12,065 bases of DNA from CAYVLI01 sp964452105 [NCBI: uncultured Nitrospinota bacterium] (GCA_964452105.1 CAYVLI010000041.1:1-12065), one strand, 5' to 3'; numbered from the stretch's first letter, positions 1 to 8,241 are shown. Program-made: numbers and translations. Notes: generated by a model not told the origin, from the sequence alone.

Positions 1-391
1 GAAATGTTTCCCGGGAATCGAGATAGCAGGCGCATATTCTCCTCCTTTCAGGCCGTTGACGGAAGATGAAGACGCAGAGATAGTGGAGATGATTAACCGC
101 GCGAAGCCCGACGTGCTATGGGTGGGGCTGGGCTGCCCCAAGCAGGAGCGCTGGATGTACGAGCATAAGGATAAGCTGGACGTCCCAGTGATGGTCGGGA
201 TAGGCGCTGCATTCAAGTTCATCAGCGGCGATGTTAAGCCTGCTCCTGCCTGGATGAGTAAACATGGAGTCGAATGGGTATGGCGATTCATGCATGAGCC
301 GCGAAGGCTGTGGCGGCGCGTTTTCATCTATATTCCCGAGTTCGCTTTTTACGCCTCGCTCGAGCTGAGTGGAATCAAGAAATGGGAATAG
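1..391 (+). CDS. WecG/TagA/CpsF-family glycosyltransferase, C-terminal part (gene enters from left edge)
   Basis: The frame is open from base 2 to the TAG at 389-391, giving 129 residues; the start lies outside the window. Upstream of the first possible start codon (TTG at 56) the frame already reads as family-like protein (IAGAYSPPFRPLTEDE), so it is a partial gene rather than a short ORF starting at 56. Seen: the motif PDVLWVGLGCPKQE (about 107-148), then VGIGAAFKFISG, then GVEWVWRFMHEPRR, which are the conserved C-terminal blocks of this family. Family knowledge: these enzymes transfer N-acetylmannosaminuronate or N-acetylmannosamine from a UDP-sugar to a lipid-linked acceptor at the cytoplasmic face, for surface polysaccharide or teichoic-acid linkage units. 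The usual RAP before the Trp is replaced by KPAPAW here. The exact sugar cannot be told. It looks unrelated to the nitrate operon downstream. Confidence 0.9.
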   Translation, partial: KCFPGIEIAGAYSPPFRPLTEDEDAEIVEMINRAKPDVLWVGLGCPKQERWMYEHKDKLDVPVMVGIGAAFKFISGDVKPAPAWMSKHGVEWVWRFMHEPRRLWRRVFIYIPEFAFYASLELSGIKKWE

Positions 392-421
392 TTGAAGATG
401 GAGGTTCCGGTTACATGCGGG

Positions 422-455
422 GGGAGGCTTCAGAAGTTCCCATATCGTTCTTTTT
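422..455 (+). terminator. Possible intrinsic terminator after the glycosyltransferase gene
   Basis: Seen: GGGAG, one bulged G, CTT, loop CAG, AAG, TTCCC (422-441) folds as an 8-bp stem including one G-U pair. A T-rich tract (TTCTTTTT, 448-455) follows after six bases. It lies about 30 bases past the stop codon. The gap between stem and T-tract is longer than ideal, so this is moderate evidence only. Confidence 0.4.
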
Positions 456-479
456 GCGCTTCCTCTAAGAGTGTAATAA

Positions 480-653
480 TTATAGATATTGTGGGAAGGG
501 CGCATCGGATATCTTCCAGAGGGTTCCCCTGATTATGGCATATTCCGGCGTGCCCTTCAACTTTTTCAGCAACCCCTCGATGCCGAATCCAACCGCTCGC
601 GCAGTTTTAAGTCCTAGATGTCCCCTAAACGCAATATCTTCTTCAGGGGGTAA
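480..653 (-). pseudogene. Possible decayed gene remnant on the minus strand, 57 codons, unidentified
   Basis: Read on the minus strand, the frame from 653 down to the TAA at 480-482 encodes a peptide of ordinary protein-like composition, for example EEDIAFRGHLGLKTAR followed by IEGLLKKLKGTPEYAIIRG. It has no ATG or GTG start and is closed upstream by a TAA at 654-656. Just before that, across a run of five C residues (minus-strand sense), a neighbouring frame reads VPGRYIITP, which would join naturally to EEDIAF if one base had been lost or gained. This pattern suggests a truncated, frameshifted gene. I do not recognise the family, and a chance open frame of 57 codons remains quite possible. 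Confidence 0.25.
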
Positions 654-657
654 TTAT

Positions 658-716
658 GTACCTTCCGGGTACTGAAAAAATTATACAAGACAATTTACAT
701 GATATAAATTATAAAC
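658..716 (+). promoter_or_regulatory. Candidate promoter for the regulator gene, with an adjacent inverted repeat
   Basis: Seen: AAGACA (687-692) and TATAAA (710-715) are 17 bases apart in an AT-rich island. They resemble a sigma-70-type -35 (4 of 6) and -10 (5 of 6), and would start a transcript near 722, about 37 bases before the regulator's ATG. The perfect inverted repeat GTACC-N5-GGTAC (658-672) lies 14 bases upstream of the -35 and could be an operator. AT-rich DNA gives such matches by chance, so both calls are tentative. Confidence 0.3.
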
Positions 717-758
717 CATGACGGCTGATATCGTAAAATCCTTTGAGTCAACAGGGAT

Positions 759-3068
759 ATGACGGGCGACCAACTAATCAAGAGCAGGTTGGGGGGGCTG
801 TTTGTCCTCGACCCAGGCCAGCGCATCGTTCAGTGGAGCAAGGGCGCCTCTGCGCTCATCGGTGTGCCCGATCAGGCAGCGCTTGGCCGCTCTTGCTTTG
901 AGGTGGTCAAGGGCAGGGATGCCTTTTCGCGCCGCTTCTGCGGGCCTCAATGCCCGCCGGTCAGGGCGCTTAAGCAGGGGAAATGGTCGGGCCATTCTTT
1001 ATTGTTTATAAAGGACGGGCCGGGACCTCCTTTAAGGCTACAGTGCAACCTTACGGCCCTCCCTCCCGTTCCAGGCGGTGCCCTGGGCTGTTTCTATACC
1101 ACCCCACCCAAAGGGGCTATCGTTGCGGAGCCTGAATATGAGCGTACGGTCAGCAGCTTGAACGAGATTCCGGAACTGGTTCAGGACCTTTCTATACTTA
1201 CCACGCTGATTACTTCCGTTTCCGAAGGTTCCCCGCAGGAAAACATGGAAACGACTCTCAATTTACTGCGTGATATAACGGGGGCGGAAGCTGCGGAGAT
1301 TTTCCTTTCAGATCCCCGAAGGCGAGGCATGATACTTACATGCCATAGTGGTCTATGGCAAAAGGCATTCTTCCAGATTACCAGGTTCAAGCCGGGTGAA
1401 GGATTTCCAGGTCTCGTACTGTCGCGCCATGAACCTATAATTACCAGGAACCTTACTCAGGATTCAAGGTATCTGCGTGAGAGGGTAAAAGAGAAGGGTT
1501 TTAATTCTTACGTATGCATTCCCCTTCATCCACATCTGGGTTCGGGAAAAATTGTCGGTTCCCTGAACCTGGCTTTCAGGCGTCCCGAAGCCGACTTAAA
1601 TAGAGCGTTTTATCTCCTTTCCTGGGTAAGAGGCCTTCTAAACATGATGATTGAAGCTAATTTTTTGCGAGTCCAGGGCGTGGGCGGCAGGATGGGTTTA
1701 GATGCCCATGGAGATCTGGAAGGAGATTTCCATCATCTGCTCTCCTTGATATTGAAGCAATTGATGGAAACAGGAGGCGCGCAGGGAGCGGTAGTTAATT
1801 TAATAGACCCGGCTAAAAAGGGCATATCGCGCAGAGTAATAGCGGGTAATGTTACCGGCGGGCCTTGTCAGGCGTTAGAAAGCGCTAACCCGCAAAAATG
1901 TCCTGCGCTGGCTTATGGTTGCGGTCTTGCGCTTTACGGTTCGAGAAAATCATGGCCGCAATCATGCCGACAGAGTTCGCGTATAGGAGAGGCCGCCTAC
2001 TGTATTCCCTTGCTGGGAGGCGAGACCAATGGGGTCTTCCAGGTCGTTTATCAGGGATTTGTACCGAGTCCACCCACCAGGAACCTGGTTATACTGGAAG
2101 GAATGGTGGAGAACGTGACGAACACGGTCCGCGATGCCTGGAAATATATGGAGGGTCTTGATAGAGCCGCCAGGGCAACGGGAAGGCTTTATCAGGCACG
2201 TCCAAGCCTTGATGAACGGAGAATATCGAAAAGTCTCCTCGCCGCGGTGAAAGCGAAGGCGAGAAAAGAGCAGGAACTCTTATCATTCCTGGATATTAAA
2301 TGCTTCGGCTCCTTTGAACTATACCGGCGGGGCGCCCTCGTCAGCCCCAGCATGATTAAAAGGAAGAAGGCTCTGGAGCTTCTGAAAATCCTTATAACTC
2401 ATCTTGGACATCCCTTATCAAAAGATGCCCTTATAGAATACCTGTGGCCTGAGGTGGCGCCGGAGGCCGGCGAAAACCGGCTATATGTGGTCATTCACGC
2501 TTTACGCAAATTGATAGAACCCCAGGATGATAGAAAGTGGGTATTCCTGCTGAATGAAGGCAGTTGTTACTATTTCAACATGGACTCGGCTTCGATCATC
2601 GATGCGAATGAATTCAAAATAATGGCGGAACTCGGAAGAGCGGAAGAGGGCAGGGGCGGAAAAGACAGCGCTATTCACGCCTATGAATCGGCGGTGATGC
2701 TCTACAGGGGCGACTTTTTAGAGGAAGACCTCTATGCCGAGTGGTGCAGCATGGAGCGTGAACACTACCGTGAGACATGCCTGAACATTTTGAAGAGGCT
2801 GGCCGCTCTATGGAAGGATGCAGGCGGCCATGAGCATAGCATCAAGCACCTAAGGCGCGCTTTGCGGATCGACCCTTTACGCGAGGAAATTCATCGCGAG
2901 CTGATGCATAGCCTCTGGATCGCCAGACGCCGGGACGAAGCCCTTCGACAGTACAAAATTTGTCGAAAAATGCTTATGAGAGAGCTGGATGTTGAGCCGC
3001 TTCCTGAAACAGACATGCTTATGCATCGCATCCGCAATTCCATGCAGCCCCGGCAAGATATAGGGTAA
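759..3068 (+). CDS. PAS-GAF sensor transcription factor with winged-helix and BTAD (SARP-type) output domains
   Basis: 769 residues with no signal peptide or membrane segment: a soluble one-component regulator. Domains in order: PAS (about 5-113) with Cys46, Cys61, Cys65, Cys96 and Cys111; GAF (about 140-305); a second GAF-like domain (about 325-465) with Cys370, Cys381, Cys388, Cys403 and Cys415; a linker; an OmpR-like winged helix (about 511-605, beginning LDIKCFGSFEL); and a helical BTAD domain (about 615-763, with LYRGDFLEEDLYAEW and LDVEPLPET). The winged helix plus BTAD is the DNA-binding and activation unit of SARP-family regulators (established). The ATG at 759 places the PAS at the N-terminus and an in-frame stop sits four codons upstream, so no longer form exists. 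AGGG at 753-756 is too close to be a good ribosome site. By position it probably controls the nitrate operon downstream (inference). From memory, the Thermus denitrification regulator DnrS has a comparable sensor-plus-BTAD plan; I could not verify this. Confidence 0.85.
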   Translation: MTGDQLIKSRLGGLFVLDPGQRIVQWSKGASALIGVPDQAALGRSCFEVVKGRDAFSRRFCGPQCPPVRALKQGKWSGHSLLFIKDGPGPPLRLQCNLTALPPVPGGALGCFYTTPPKGAIVAEPEYERTVSSLNEIPELVQDLSILTTLITSVSEGSPQENMETTLNLLRDITGAEAAEIFLSDPRRRGMILTCHSGLWQKAFFQITRFKPGEGFPGLVLSRHEPIITRNLTQDSRYLRERVKEKGFNSYVCIPLHPHLGSGKIVGSLNLAFRRPEADLNRAFYLLSWVRGLLNMMIEANFLRVQGVGGRMGLDAHGDLEGDFHHLLSLILKQLMETGGAQGAVVNLIDPAKKGISRRVIAGNVTGGPCQALESANPQKCPALAYGCGLALYGSRKSWPQSCRQSSRIGEAAYCIPLLGGETNGVFQVVYQGFVPSPPTRNLVILEGMVENVTNTVRDAWKYMEGLDRAARATGRLYQARPSLDERRISKSLLAAVKAKARKEQELLSFLDIKCFGSFELYRRGALVSPSMIKRKKALELLKILITHLGHPLSKDALIEYLWPEVAPEAGENRLYVVIHALRKLIEPQDDRKWVFLLNEGSCYYFNMDSASIIDANEFKIMAELGRAEEGRGGKDSAIHAYESAVMLYRGDFLEEDLYAEWCSMEREHYRETCLNILKRLAALWKDAGGHEHSIKHLRRALRIDPLREEIHRELMHSLWIARRRDEALRQYKICRKMLMRELDVEPLPETDMLMHRIRNSMQPRQDIG

Positions 3069-3074
3069 ATTAAA

Positions 3075-3102
3075 TTCCTCCTGGATAAAGGAAGATATTT
3101 TT
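3075..3102 (+). terminator. Weak terminator-like hairpin after the regulator gene
   Basis: Seen: TTCCT (3075-3079) and AGGAA (3089-3093) can pair across a nine-base loop, and a run of five T residues (3098-3102) follows after GATA. The stem is only five A/T-rich pairs, so termination would be partial at best. It starts seven bases past the regulator's stop codon. Confidence 0.2.
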
Positions 3103-3109
3103 GTCTCAT

Positions 3110-3132
3110 GTCTTGTAAGTCTGAAGTAAGAC
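3110..3132. promoter_or_regulatory. Candidate operator: dyad GTCTT-N13-AAGAC containing an 11-bp-spaced direct repeat
   Basis: Seen in the gap after the regulator gene: inverted arms GTCTT (3110-3114) and AAGAC (3128-3132). Inside lies a direct repeat of GTAAG at 3115-3119 and 3126-3130, exactly 11 bases apart. GTCT also occurs at 3103 and 3119. SARP regulators typically bind short direct repeats spaced about one helical turn (known of the family), so this is a reasonable target for the upstream regulator. It could equally be chance in a 206-base gap. Confidence 0.2.
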
Positions 3133-3274
3133 CCACCTATTAGTTATCTCCCTAAACGCTTCTTTGGGTTAAAATAGGCTTATGAAAAATGGTTACACTC
3201 TATTTGTTCTTGTGCGTTAAGGGCTGGGAGAGTGGCTTTATCAGCCGATAAGAACTTTTTGGCTCCATCTACTT

Positions 3275-3532
3275 ATGATGAAGGACAGGAAAGGTAAAAG
3301 CATTGAGAGCAGTAGTTCTCTATTTCAAAATGGGGAACCGGGTAAGTTGGCAGGCAAAATCGATACATCGTTTATCATAGTATTATGGCTGGAACCTCGC
3401 GAATTGCCCGGCAGGCCGGAGTGGCGTTGGAAGGTCACGGGGGTGCAGACCGGCAATGAGGCTTACTTTAGCAGGCTGACCGATCTGATGTCCTATGTAA
3501 GTGATAAGGCTGGTGTGGAGCCCCCGAACTGA
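3275..3532 (+). CDS. Small conserved-looking protein of unknown function, 85 residues
   Basis: The reading frame runs ATG ATG at 3275 to the TGA at 3530-3532. The first 30 residues are polar and Ser/Lys-rich; the core reads SFIIVLWLEPRELPG, then PEWRWKVTGVQTG, then YFSRLTDLMSYV, suggesting a compact alpha/beta fold of about 55 residues. No signal peptide, membrane helix, Cys or His motif is present, so it is probably cytoplasmic. From memory, a family of unannotated small proteins in Chloroflexota shares the pattern of a hydrophobic strand, WLEP, W-R, V-x-x-V-Q-x-G and Y-F-x-x-L; I have not verified this. There is no clear ribosome site before 3275, and the TTG at 3347 is a possible later start. 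It lies on the same strand between the regulator and the nitrate operon, with a 206-base gap before and a 156-base gap after, so it may be transcribed with either. Function is unknown. Confidence 0.6.
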   Translation: MMKDRKGKSIESSSSLFQNGEPGKLAGKIDTSFIIVLWLEPRELPGRPEWRWKVTGVQTGNEAYFSRLTDLMSYVSDKAGVEPPN

Positions 3533-3541
3533 CAGGAGTGA

Positions 3542-3622
3542 GGGCTCTTCCGGTAAAACGGAGACCCGAAGAAAATGAAAGTTTTGCGGAGATGAAGAAT
3601 TACGTGGGTTGTATCACCTCCT
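3542..3622 (+). promoter_or_regulatory. Structured leader of the nitrate operon, with a hairpin and a 16S-3'-end-like anti-Shine-Dalgarno stretch
   Basis: Seen: at 3542-3567, GGG, TCT and CCG pair with CGG, AGA and CCC around the loop GTAAAA (9 bp, two single-base bulges). There is no T-tract, so it is not a terminator. At 3613-3622 lies ATCACCTCCT, identical to the conserved 3' tail of 16S rRNA; over 3607-3622 the match to the usual tail is 14 of 16. Its CCTCC core could pair with the GGAGG at 3677-3681 in front of the cytochrome gene and hide that ribosome site. No transcription start was located. A role in translation control is inference. Confidence 0.25.
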
Positions 3623-3688
3623 GTTAAAAAGAATGAACAAACAGCAGCATGGGATACAGAGCTTGTTTGGGGTGGTGGAGGAGAAGCG

Positions 3689-4594
3689 ATGAATCAAACG
3701 AGTAGCCGCAATAGACTAAATAGCAATATTACGGGCAAGTATCTGTCGGGAGGCTTAAAGAAATGGATGGCATTGTCCTTCCTGGCGGCCTGGTCGTTGT
3801 TGATTTTCGCCGGCGATGTCATGGCCATCGAGGCCGAAGCCGATTTCAACCAGAACTGTAAGGCCTGCCACACCATCGGGTCGGGGCGTCTTGTGGGCCC
3901 GGATCTGAAAAACGTACTCCAGCGCAGGGAGCGCCAATGGCTTGTTGGCTTCATCATGAATCCCATTTCGGTTATAAACGCAGGAGACCCGTATGCGCTT
4001 AAACTTCAGAAGGAAGCGAGCGGTATGGTAATGCCCACTCTCCCGGGGGTGGATGAAGAGCGAGCCCAGGCGCTGCTTGATTTCATTGCGGCAAAGTCCG
4101 GTGAAGAGAGGCCGGTATCCGCAGCAGTCCGGGTTGAGGAAAAACCCTTGACCGAAGAAGATGTCAAGATGGGGAAAGAGATTTTTCTCGGAACGAAGAA
4201 ACTGGCCACAGGCGGCTCGGCCTGCCTCTCCTGCCACAGCATAGAAGGGCTGGGATTTTTTAGCGGCGGCAGCCTCGCCCCCGATCTCACCGATGTTTAC
4301 GAACGATTGGGGCAGCGCAAGGGGTTAACAGCCTGGTTGAGCTCTCCGGCTACACCGACCATGAGGAGCGCATTCTCGAAGCGGCCCTTCACCGAGGAGG
4401 AGATTCATGGGCTGGTGGCCCTGTTTCAGAAATCTGCGGGCGGCGCGCCTTCCGGCAGCAGTGCCAGACTCGCCTTCGTCTTAATAGGAGGAATTGGCGC
4501 GGTTATCGTCCTTGTAATCTTTGCTTTGGTCTGGAGGAGCAGATTCCGGTCGGTCAGGCAAGCGTTGTTCGACACAGCAACTTCACGAGGTTAA
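3689..4594 (+). CDS. Membrane-anchored diheme cytochrome c heading the nar operon (NarC-like)
   Basis: 301 residues. An N-terminal hydrophobic segment (about 26-42) with a possible VMA cleavage site (44-46) exports the protein. The first c-type domain has heme site CKACH (57-61) and likely axial Met115 (VMPTLPG). The second has CLSCH (179-183) and likely axial Met225 (TPTM). A C-terminal helix (about 261-282) followed by an Arg-rich tail anchors it to the membrane, leaving both hemes on the outer face. GGAGGAG (3677-3683) is a strong ribosome site for the ATG at 3689. It is the first gene of the operon, and its stop overlaps narG by one base (TAATG). In Thermus, the diheme cytochrome NarC precedes narGHJI and belongs to the nitrate reductase (established). 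A class I cytochrome c gene also precedes nxrA in Nitrobacter. It probably exchanges electrons with NarI, with a quinol-oxidising partner, or with the wider respiratory chain. Confidence 0.88.
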   Translation: MNQTSSRNRLNSNITGKYLSGGLKKWMALSFLAAWSLLIFAGDVMAIEAEADFNQNCKACHTIGSGRLVGPDLKNVLQRRERQWLVGFIMNPISVINAGDPYALKLQKEASGMVMPTLPGVDEERAQALLDFIAAKSGEERPVSAAVRVEEKPLTEEDVKMGKEIFLGTKKLATGGSACLSCHSIEGLGFFSGGSLAPDLTDVYERLGQRKGLTAWLSSPATPTMRSAFSKRPFTEEEIHGLVALFQKSAGGAPSGSSARLAFVLIGGIGAVIVLVIFALVWRSRFRSVRQALFDTATSRG

Positions 4595-7500
4595 TGATGA
4601 AAAAAGTTAGCTCTCTACCATGGGTGAAAGATGAATCGAATCCCCGATTGAGAAGCTGGGAAGAGTTTTACAGGAACCGCTGGCAGCATGATAAAACCGT
4701 GCGCAGCACGCATGGTGTCAATTGCACCGGGGGTTGTTCCTGGCAGATACATGTGAAGAACGGAATAGTCACCTGGGAGATGCAGGCCCTCGACTATCCC
4801 ACCCTTGATGCGTCATTGCCGCCCTACGAGCCGAGGGGCTGCCAGCGCGGTATATCCTACTCCTGGTATCTCTATAGTCCATTGCGGGTGAAGTACCCTT
4901 ACATCCGGGGTGCATTGCTGGACATGTGGAAGGAAGCAAGGATTTCGCACGACGATCCCGTGGATGCCTGGAAATCGATGGTTGAAGACCCGCAGAAAAG
5001 GAGCAGGTGGCAGAAAGCCCGCGGGAAGGGCGGCTTCAGGAGGACCGATTGGGATACCGTGCTGGAGATGATAGCATCAGCCAATATTCACACCACCAAA
5101 ACATACGGTCCAGACAGGATAGCCGGCTTCTCACCCATCCCGGCCATGTCCATGATAAGCTATGCCTCAGGGGCGCGCATGCTGCAGCTGATGGGCGGCG
5201 TTTCGCTGTCCTTTTACGATTGGTATTGCGACCTTCCACCGGCATCTCCCGAAACCTGGGGCGAGCAGACGGACGTCCATGAATCCGCCGACTGGTACAA
5301 CGCCAAGATGCTGGCCATCATGGGGTCCAACCTTAACATGACCCGCACGCCGGACTGCCATTTCGCCTCTGAAGCCCGCCATAACGGGACCAAGATGTGG
5401 GTGTTCGCACCCGATTTCAACCAGGTGGCCAAGTATGCGGACGAATGGGTAGCCATAAATGCCGGGCAGGACGGCGCATGGTGGATGGCCGTCAACCACG
5501 TCCTCCTGAAAGAATTTCATCACGAGAGAAAAGTCCCCTACTTCATCGACTACGTCAAACGCTATACGGATGCCCCTCTGCTGGTCGAGCTGCATGAAAA
5601 GGAAGGCGTTTATGAAGCCGGCCAGCTTCTCAGGGCCAACCGAATCCAGGGCTATGAAGATATCGAAAACGGGGACTGGAAGTTTCTCATGTGGGACACG
5701 GGCGAAAGCAAGCCGAAAATGCCCATGGGGAGCGTCGGTTTCCGCTGGGGAACCGAAAAGGGCAAATGGAACCTGAAGCTTAACGATGGCCTCACCAGCA
5801 GCGACATCGACCCTGTCCTGACGTTTTTAGACGATAACGATGGCGTCTTGCAGGTGAGGCTGGATGATTTCGGGGAAGCCCGGTCCGTGACCCGGGGAGT
5901 CCCCGTTAAGAAGATAAAGACATCCACCGGCGAAACCGTAGCAGTCACCACCGCTTACGACCTGATGATGGCTCAGTACGGCGTGCCCAGGGAGTTCGAA
6001 GGAGAATATCCCCAGGACTACGATCAGGAAGACGCTCCCTACACCCCGGCCTGGGCGGAAAAATACACCGGATTAGGGCGGGAGCTCGTCATACGATTTG
6101 CCCGGGAGTGGGGCAAAACCGCGGAACTGACCAAAGGCAAGTGTATTATCATAATAGGGGCAGGCATCAATCACTGGTATCACGGGAACCTCATGTACAG
6201 GGCGGGAATAAACGCCCTGATGCTCTGCGGCTGCGTGGGCGTTAACGGCGGCGGCCTGGCCCATTATGTAGGGCAGGAGAAGCTGGCCCCTGGAGAATCC
6301 TGGAGCGCCATCGCCTTAGGCAAGGATTGGTATCCTCCTTCACGCCTGCAAAACGCGCCGAGTTGGCATTATGTGCATACCGATCAGTGGCGCTATGAGA
6401 AGGAATTCACCGATTACCATACTGTACCTCAAAACCATAACCCGAACTCCCTTGCCCACGGACACACCGTTGATCTCCAGAACCGGGCGGTTCGCAGCGG
6501 GTGGCTCCCTTTTTATCCCCAGTTTAACAAGAGCTCGCTGGAGATTATCAGGGACGCGAAAGCCGCCGGAGCCGGGACCGACCAGGAAATAATCGACTAT
6601 GCAGTGGAGGAACTGAAAAGCGGCCGGCTCAAGTTCGCCAGCGAAGACCCCGACGCGCCCGAGAACTGGCCCCGCGTCTGGTATATCTGGCGCGGAAACG
6701 CCCTCATGTCCAGCTCCAAGGGCCATGAGTACTTCTTAAAGCACTACCTGGGCACTCACACCAACGCCATAGCCCAGGATATGGCCAAAGACTCCCTTGA
6801 GGAAGTCGTATGGCACGAGCAGGCCCCCGTCGGCAAGATGGACCTGGTTGTCGACCTCAACTTCCGCATGGACACCTCCGCCCTTTATTCGGATATAGTT
6901 CTACCAGCAGCGACCTGGTACGAGAAGGCGGACCTTAACTCCACCGACCTGCACAGCTTCATTCACCCCCTCTCAGCGGCGGTGCCCCCCTGCTGGGAGT
7001 CAAAGAGCGACTGGCAGATATTCAGGGCCATAGCCGAGAAGTTCTCAGAGCTGGCCATCAAGCACTTCCCTGAGCCCGTGGCCGACCTGGTGGCCTCACC
7101 GCTAGCTCATGATTCTGCTGCCGAGATCGCTCAGCCGGACTTAAGAGACTGGAAGAAAGGCGAGATAGAAGCGATACCCGGAAAGACCATGCCCAAGCTC
7201 GCCGTTGTGCGGCGGGATTACAGGAACCTGCACCGGCAGTATATCTCCTTCGGCCCCAAGGCAAGGGAAAACGGCCTTGGCGCCCACGGGACGCACTACG
7301 AAATAAAAGACCATTACGACAAATTGCTGGAGGAGAGACCCACTCAGAGCTGGAACGGAAACCGTTACCTCTCGATTAAAGAGGACGAGGACGCGTCAAA
7401 CTTAATCCTCGAATTCGCCACGGTGACCAATGGTGAACTGGCCTATCGCTCTTACAAGAATATGGAAGAAAGAGTGGGCCTGCCCCTGGCGCACCTGGTG

Positions 7501-8241
7501 GAAAAGGAGCGTAGCGTACGCACAAACTACAAAAACCTGCAGGCTCAACCTTTTCGCTTCATCAACAGCCCCATGTGGTCGGGCCTTATAAATGATGGGC
7601 GCTCTTACTCCCCGTTTACTTACAACGTCGAGGCGCTGGTCCCCTGGCGGACTCTCACCGGCAGGCAGCACTTCTACCTGGATCACCCGTTATATATACA
7701 GTTCGGGGAGCACCTGCCTACCTACAAGCCCAAGCCCCTGCCCACGCAATACTCAGACATGAATTTCAGCAGCGAGGAGGGCCCCACTTTAACGCTCAAC
7801 TACCTGACGCCTCACGGCAAGTGGCATATACACTCCACATACGGGGACAACCAACGGATGACCACCCTTTCGCGCGGAGTCGAGCCCGTCTGGATTAACG
7901 ATAAAGATGCAAAGGGAATAGACATAGTCGATAACGACTGGGTGGAAATGCACAACGACCATGGCGTGGTGGTGACCCGCTGCATAGTGAGTGCGCGCAT
8001 CCCCAGGGGAGTATGCTTACAGTACCACTCCCCGGAGCGGACTTTTTCCGTGCCCAAATCGCCTTTGCGGGGCAATCGTAGGGCGGGCGGACACAACAGC
8101 CTGACCCGGACCCGCCTCAAGCCCAACCTGATGGCAGGTGGTTACGGCCAGTTTACCTTTCACTTCAATTACTGGGGCCCCGTGGGCTGCAACAGAGACA
8201 CACACATTATGTTAAGAAAGCTACCCAAACTCATTTGGTGA
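4594..8241 (+). CDS. narG: Respiratory nitrate reductase alpha subunit NarG (Mo-bisMGD catalytic subunit)
   Basis: 1215 residues, against 1247 in E. coli NarG, and recognisably similar throughout. It reduces nitrate to nitrite with two electrons from NarH. The FS0 [4Fe-4S] ligands are visible as His40, Cys44, Cys48 and Cys83 ([12 protein letters not shown], then EPRGCQRG). Asp213 in [16 protein letters not shown] matches the molybdenum ligand Asp222 of E. coli. Other hallmarks are [17 protein letters not shown] and [15 protein letters not shown]. There is no Tat signal, so the protein should face the cytoplasm, unlike archaeal-type or Nitrospira-type enzymes. The first ATG overlaps the cytochrome stop; the ATG at 4597 is better spaced from GAGG (4587-4590) and may be the real start. 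The sequence alone does not exclude a nitrite-oxidising role, because cytoplasm-facing NxrA belongs to the same family. Confidence 0.97.
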   Translation: MMKKVSSLPWVKDESNPRLRSWEEFYRNRWQHDKTVRSTHGVNCTGGCSWQIHVKNGIVTWEMQALDYPTLDASLPPYEPRGCQRGISYSWYLYSPLRVKYPYIRGALLDMWKEARISHDDPVDAWKSMVEDPQKRSRWQKARGKGGFRRTDWDTVLEMIASANIHTTKTYGPDRIAGFSPIPAMSMISYASGARMLQLMGGVSLSFYDWYCDLPPASPETWGEQTDVHESADWYNAKMLAIMGSNLNMTRTPDCHFASEARHNGTKMWVFAPDFNQVAKYADEWVAINAGQDGAWWMAVNHVLLKEFHHERKVPYFIDYVKRYTDAPLLVELHEKEGVYEAGQLLRANRIQGYEDIENGDWKFLMWDTGESKPKMPMGSVGFRWGTEKGKWNLKLNDGLTSSDIDPVLTFLDDNDGVLQVRLDDFGEARSVTRGVPVKKIKTSTGETVAVTTAYDLMMAQYGVPREFEGEYPQDYDQEDAPYTPAWAEKYTGLGRELVIRFAREWGKTAELTKGKCIIIIGAGINHWYHGNLMYRAGINALMLCGCVGVNGGGLAHYVGQEKLAPGESWSAIALGKDWYPPSRLQNAPSWHYVHTDQWRYEKEFTDYHTVPQNHNPNSLAHGHTVDLQNRAVRSGWLPFYPQFNKSSLEIIRDAKAAGAGTDQEIIDYAVEELKSGRLKFASEDPDAPENWPRVWYIWRGNALMSSSKGHEYFLKHYLGTHTNAIAQDMAKDSLEEVVWHEQAPVGKMDLVVDLNFRMDTSALYSDIVLPAATWYEKADLNSTDLHSFIHPLSAAVPPCWESKSDWQIFRAIAEKFSELAIKHFPEPVADLVASPLAHDSAAEIAQPDLRDWKKGEIEAIPGKTMPKLAVVRRDYRNLHRQYISFGPKARENGLGAHGTHYEIKDHYDKLLEERPTQSWNGNRYLSIKEDEDASNLILEFATVTNGELAYRSYKNMEERVGLPLAHLVEKERSVRTNYKNLQAQPFRFINSPMWSGLINDGRSYSPFTYNVEALVPWRTLTGRQHFYLDHPLYIQFGEHLPTYKPKPLPTQYSDMNFSSEEGPTLTLNYLTPHGKWHIHSTYGDNQRMTTLSRGVEPVWINDKDAKGIDIVDNDWVEMHNDHGVVVTRCIVSARIPRGVCLQYHSPERTFSVPKSPLRGNRRAGGHNSLTRTRLKPNLMAGGYGQFTFHFNYWGPVGCNRDTHIMLRKLPKLIW

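Larger units (their letters stand above)
392..758. other. Intergenic region between glycosyltransferase gene and regulator (367 bases)
   Basis: No + strand gene is visible here. The region contains the possible terminator at 422-455, a possible minus-strand gene remnant at 480-653, a short perfect inverted repeat GTACC-N5-GGTAC at 658-672, and an AT-rich stretch (about 673-716) with a promoter-like arrangement. It marks the boundary between the polysaccharide gene and the nitrate-respiration locus. Confidence 0.6.

Noticed and set aside
3164-3200. Sigma-70-like promoter before the small protein gene (TTGGGT, TAAAAT, TACACT)
   Set aside because: No pair of these elements has acceptable 16-18 base spacing, so the match is not supportable.
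3542-3567. Hairpin after the small protein gene considered as an intrinsic terminator
   Set aside because: The stem has two bulges and is followed by GAAGAAAATG rather than a T-tract, so termination is unlikely. It is kept only as part of the leader structure.
3606-3628. Fragment of a 16S rRNA gene, or a ribosome site for a minus-strand gene
   Set aside because: Only the last 16 or so bases resemble the 16S tail; the upstream sequence does not hold the expected conserved helix. On the minus strand AGGAGGTGAT is a strong ribosome-site match, but no start codon with an open frame follows at a suitable distance.
3755-4237. Minus-strand open frame (160 codons) opposite the cytochrome c gene
   Set aside because: It is antisense to a gene with two heme sites and a strong ribosome site, and has no recognisable motif.
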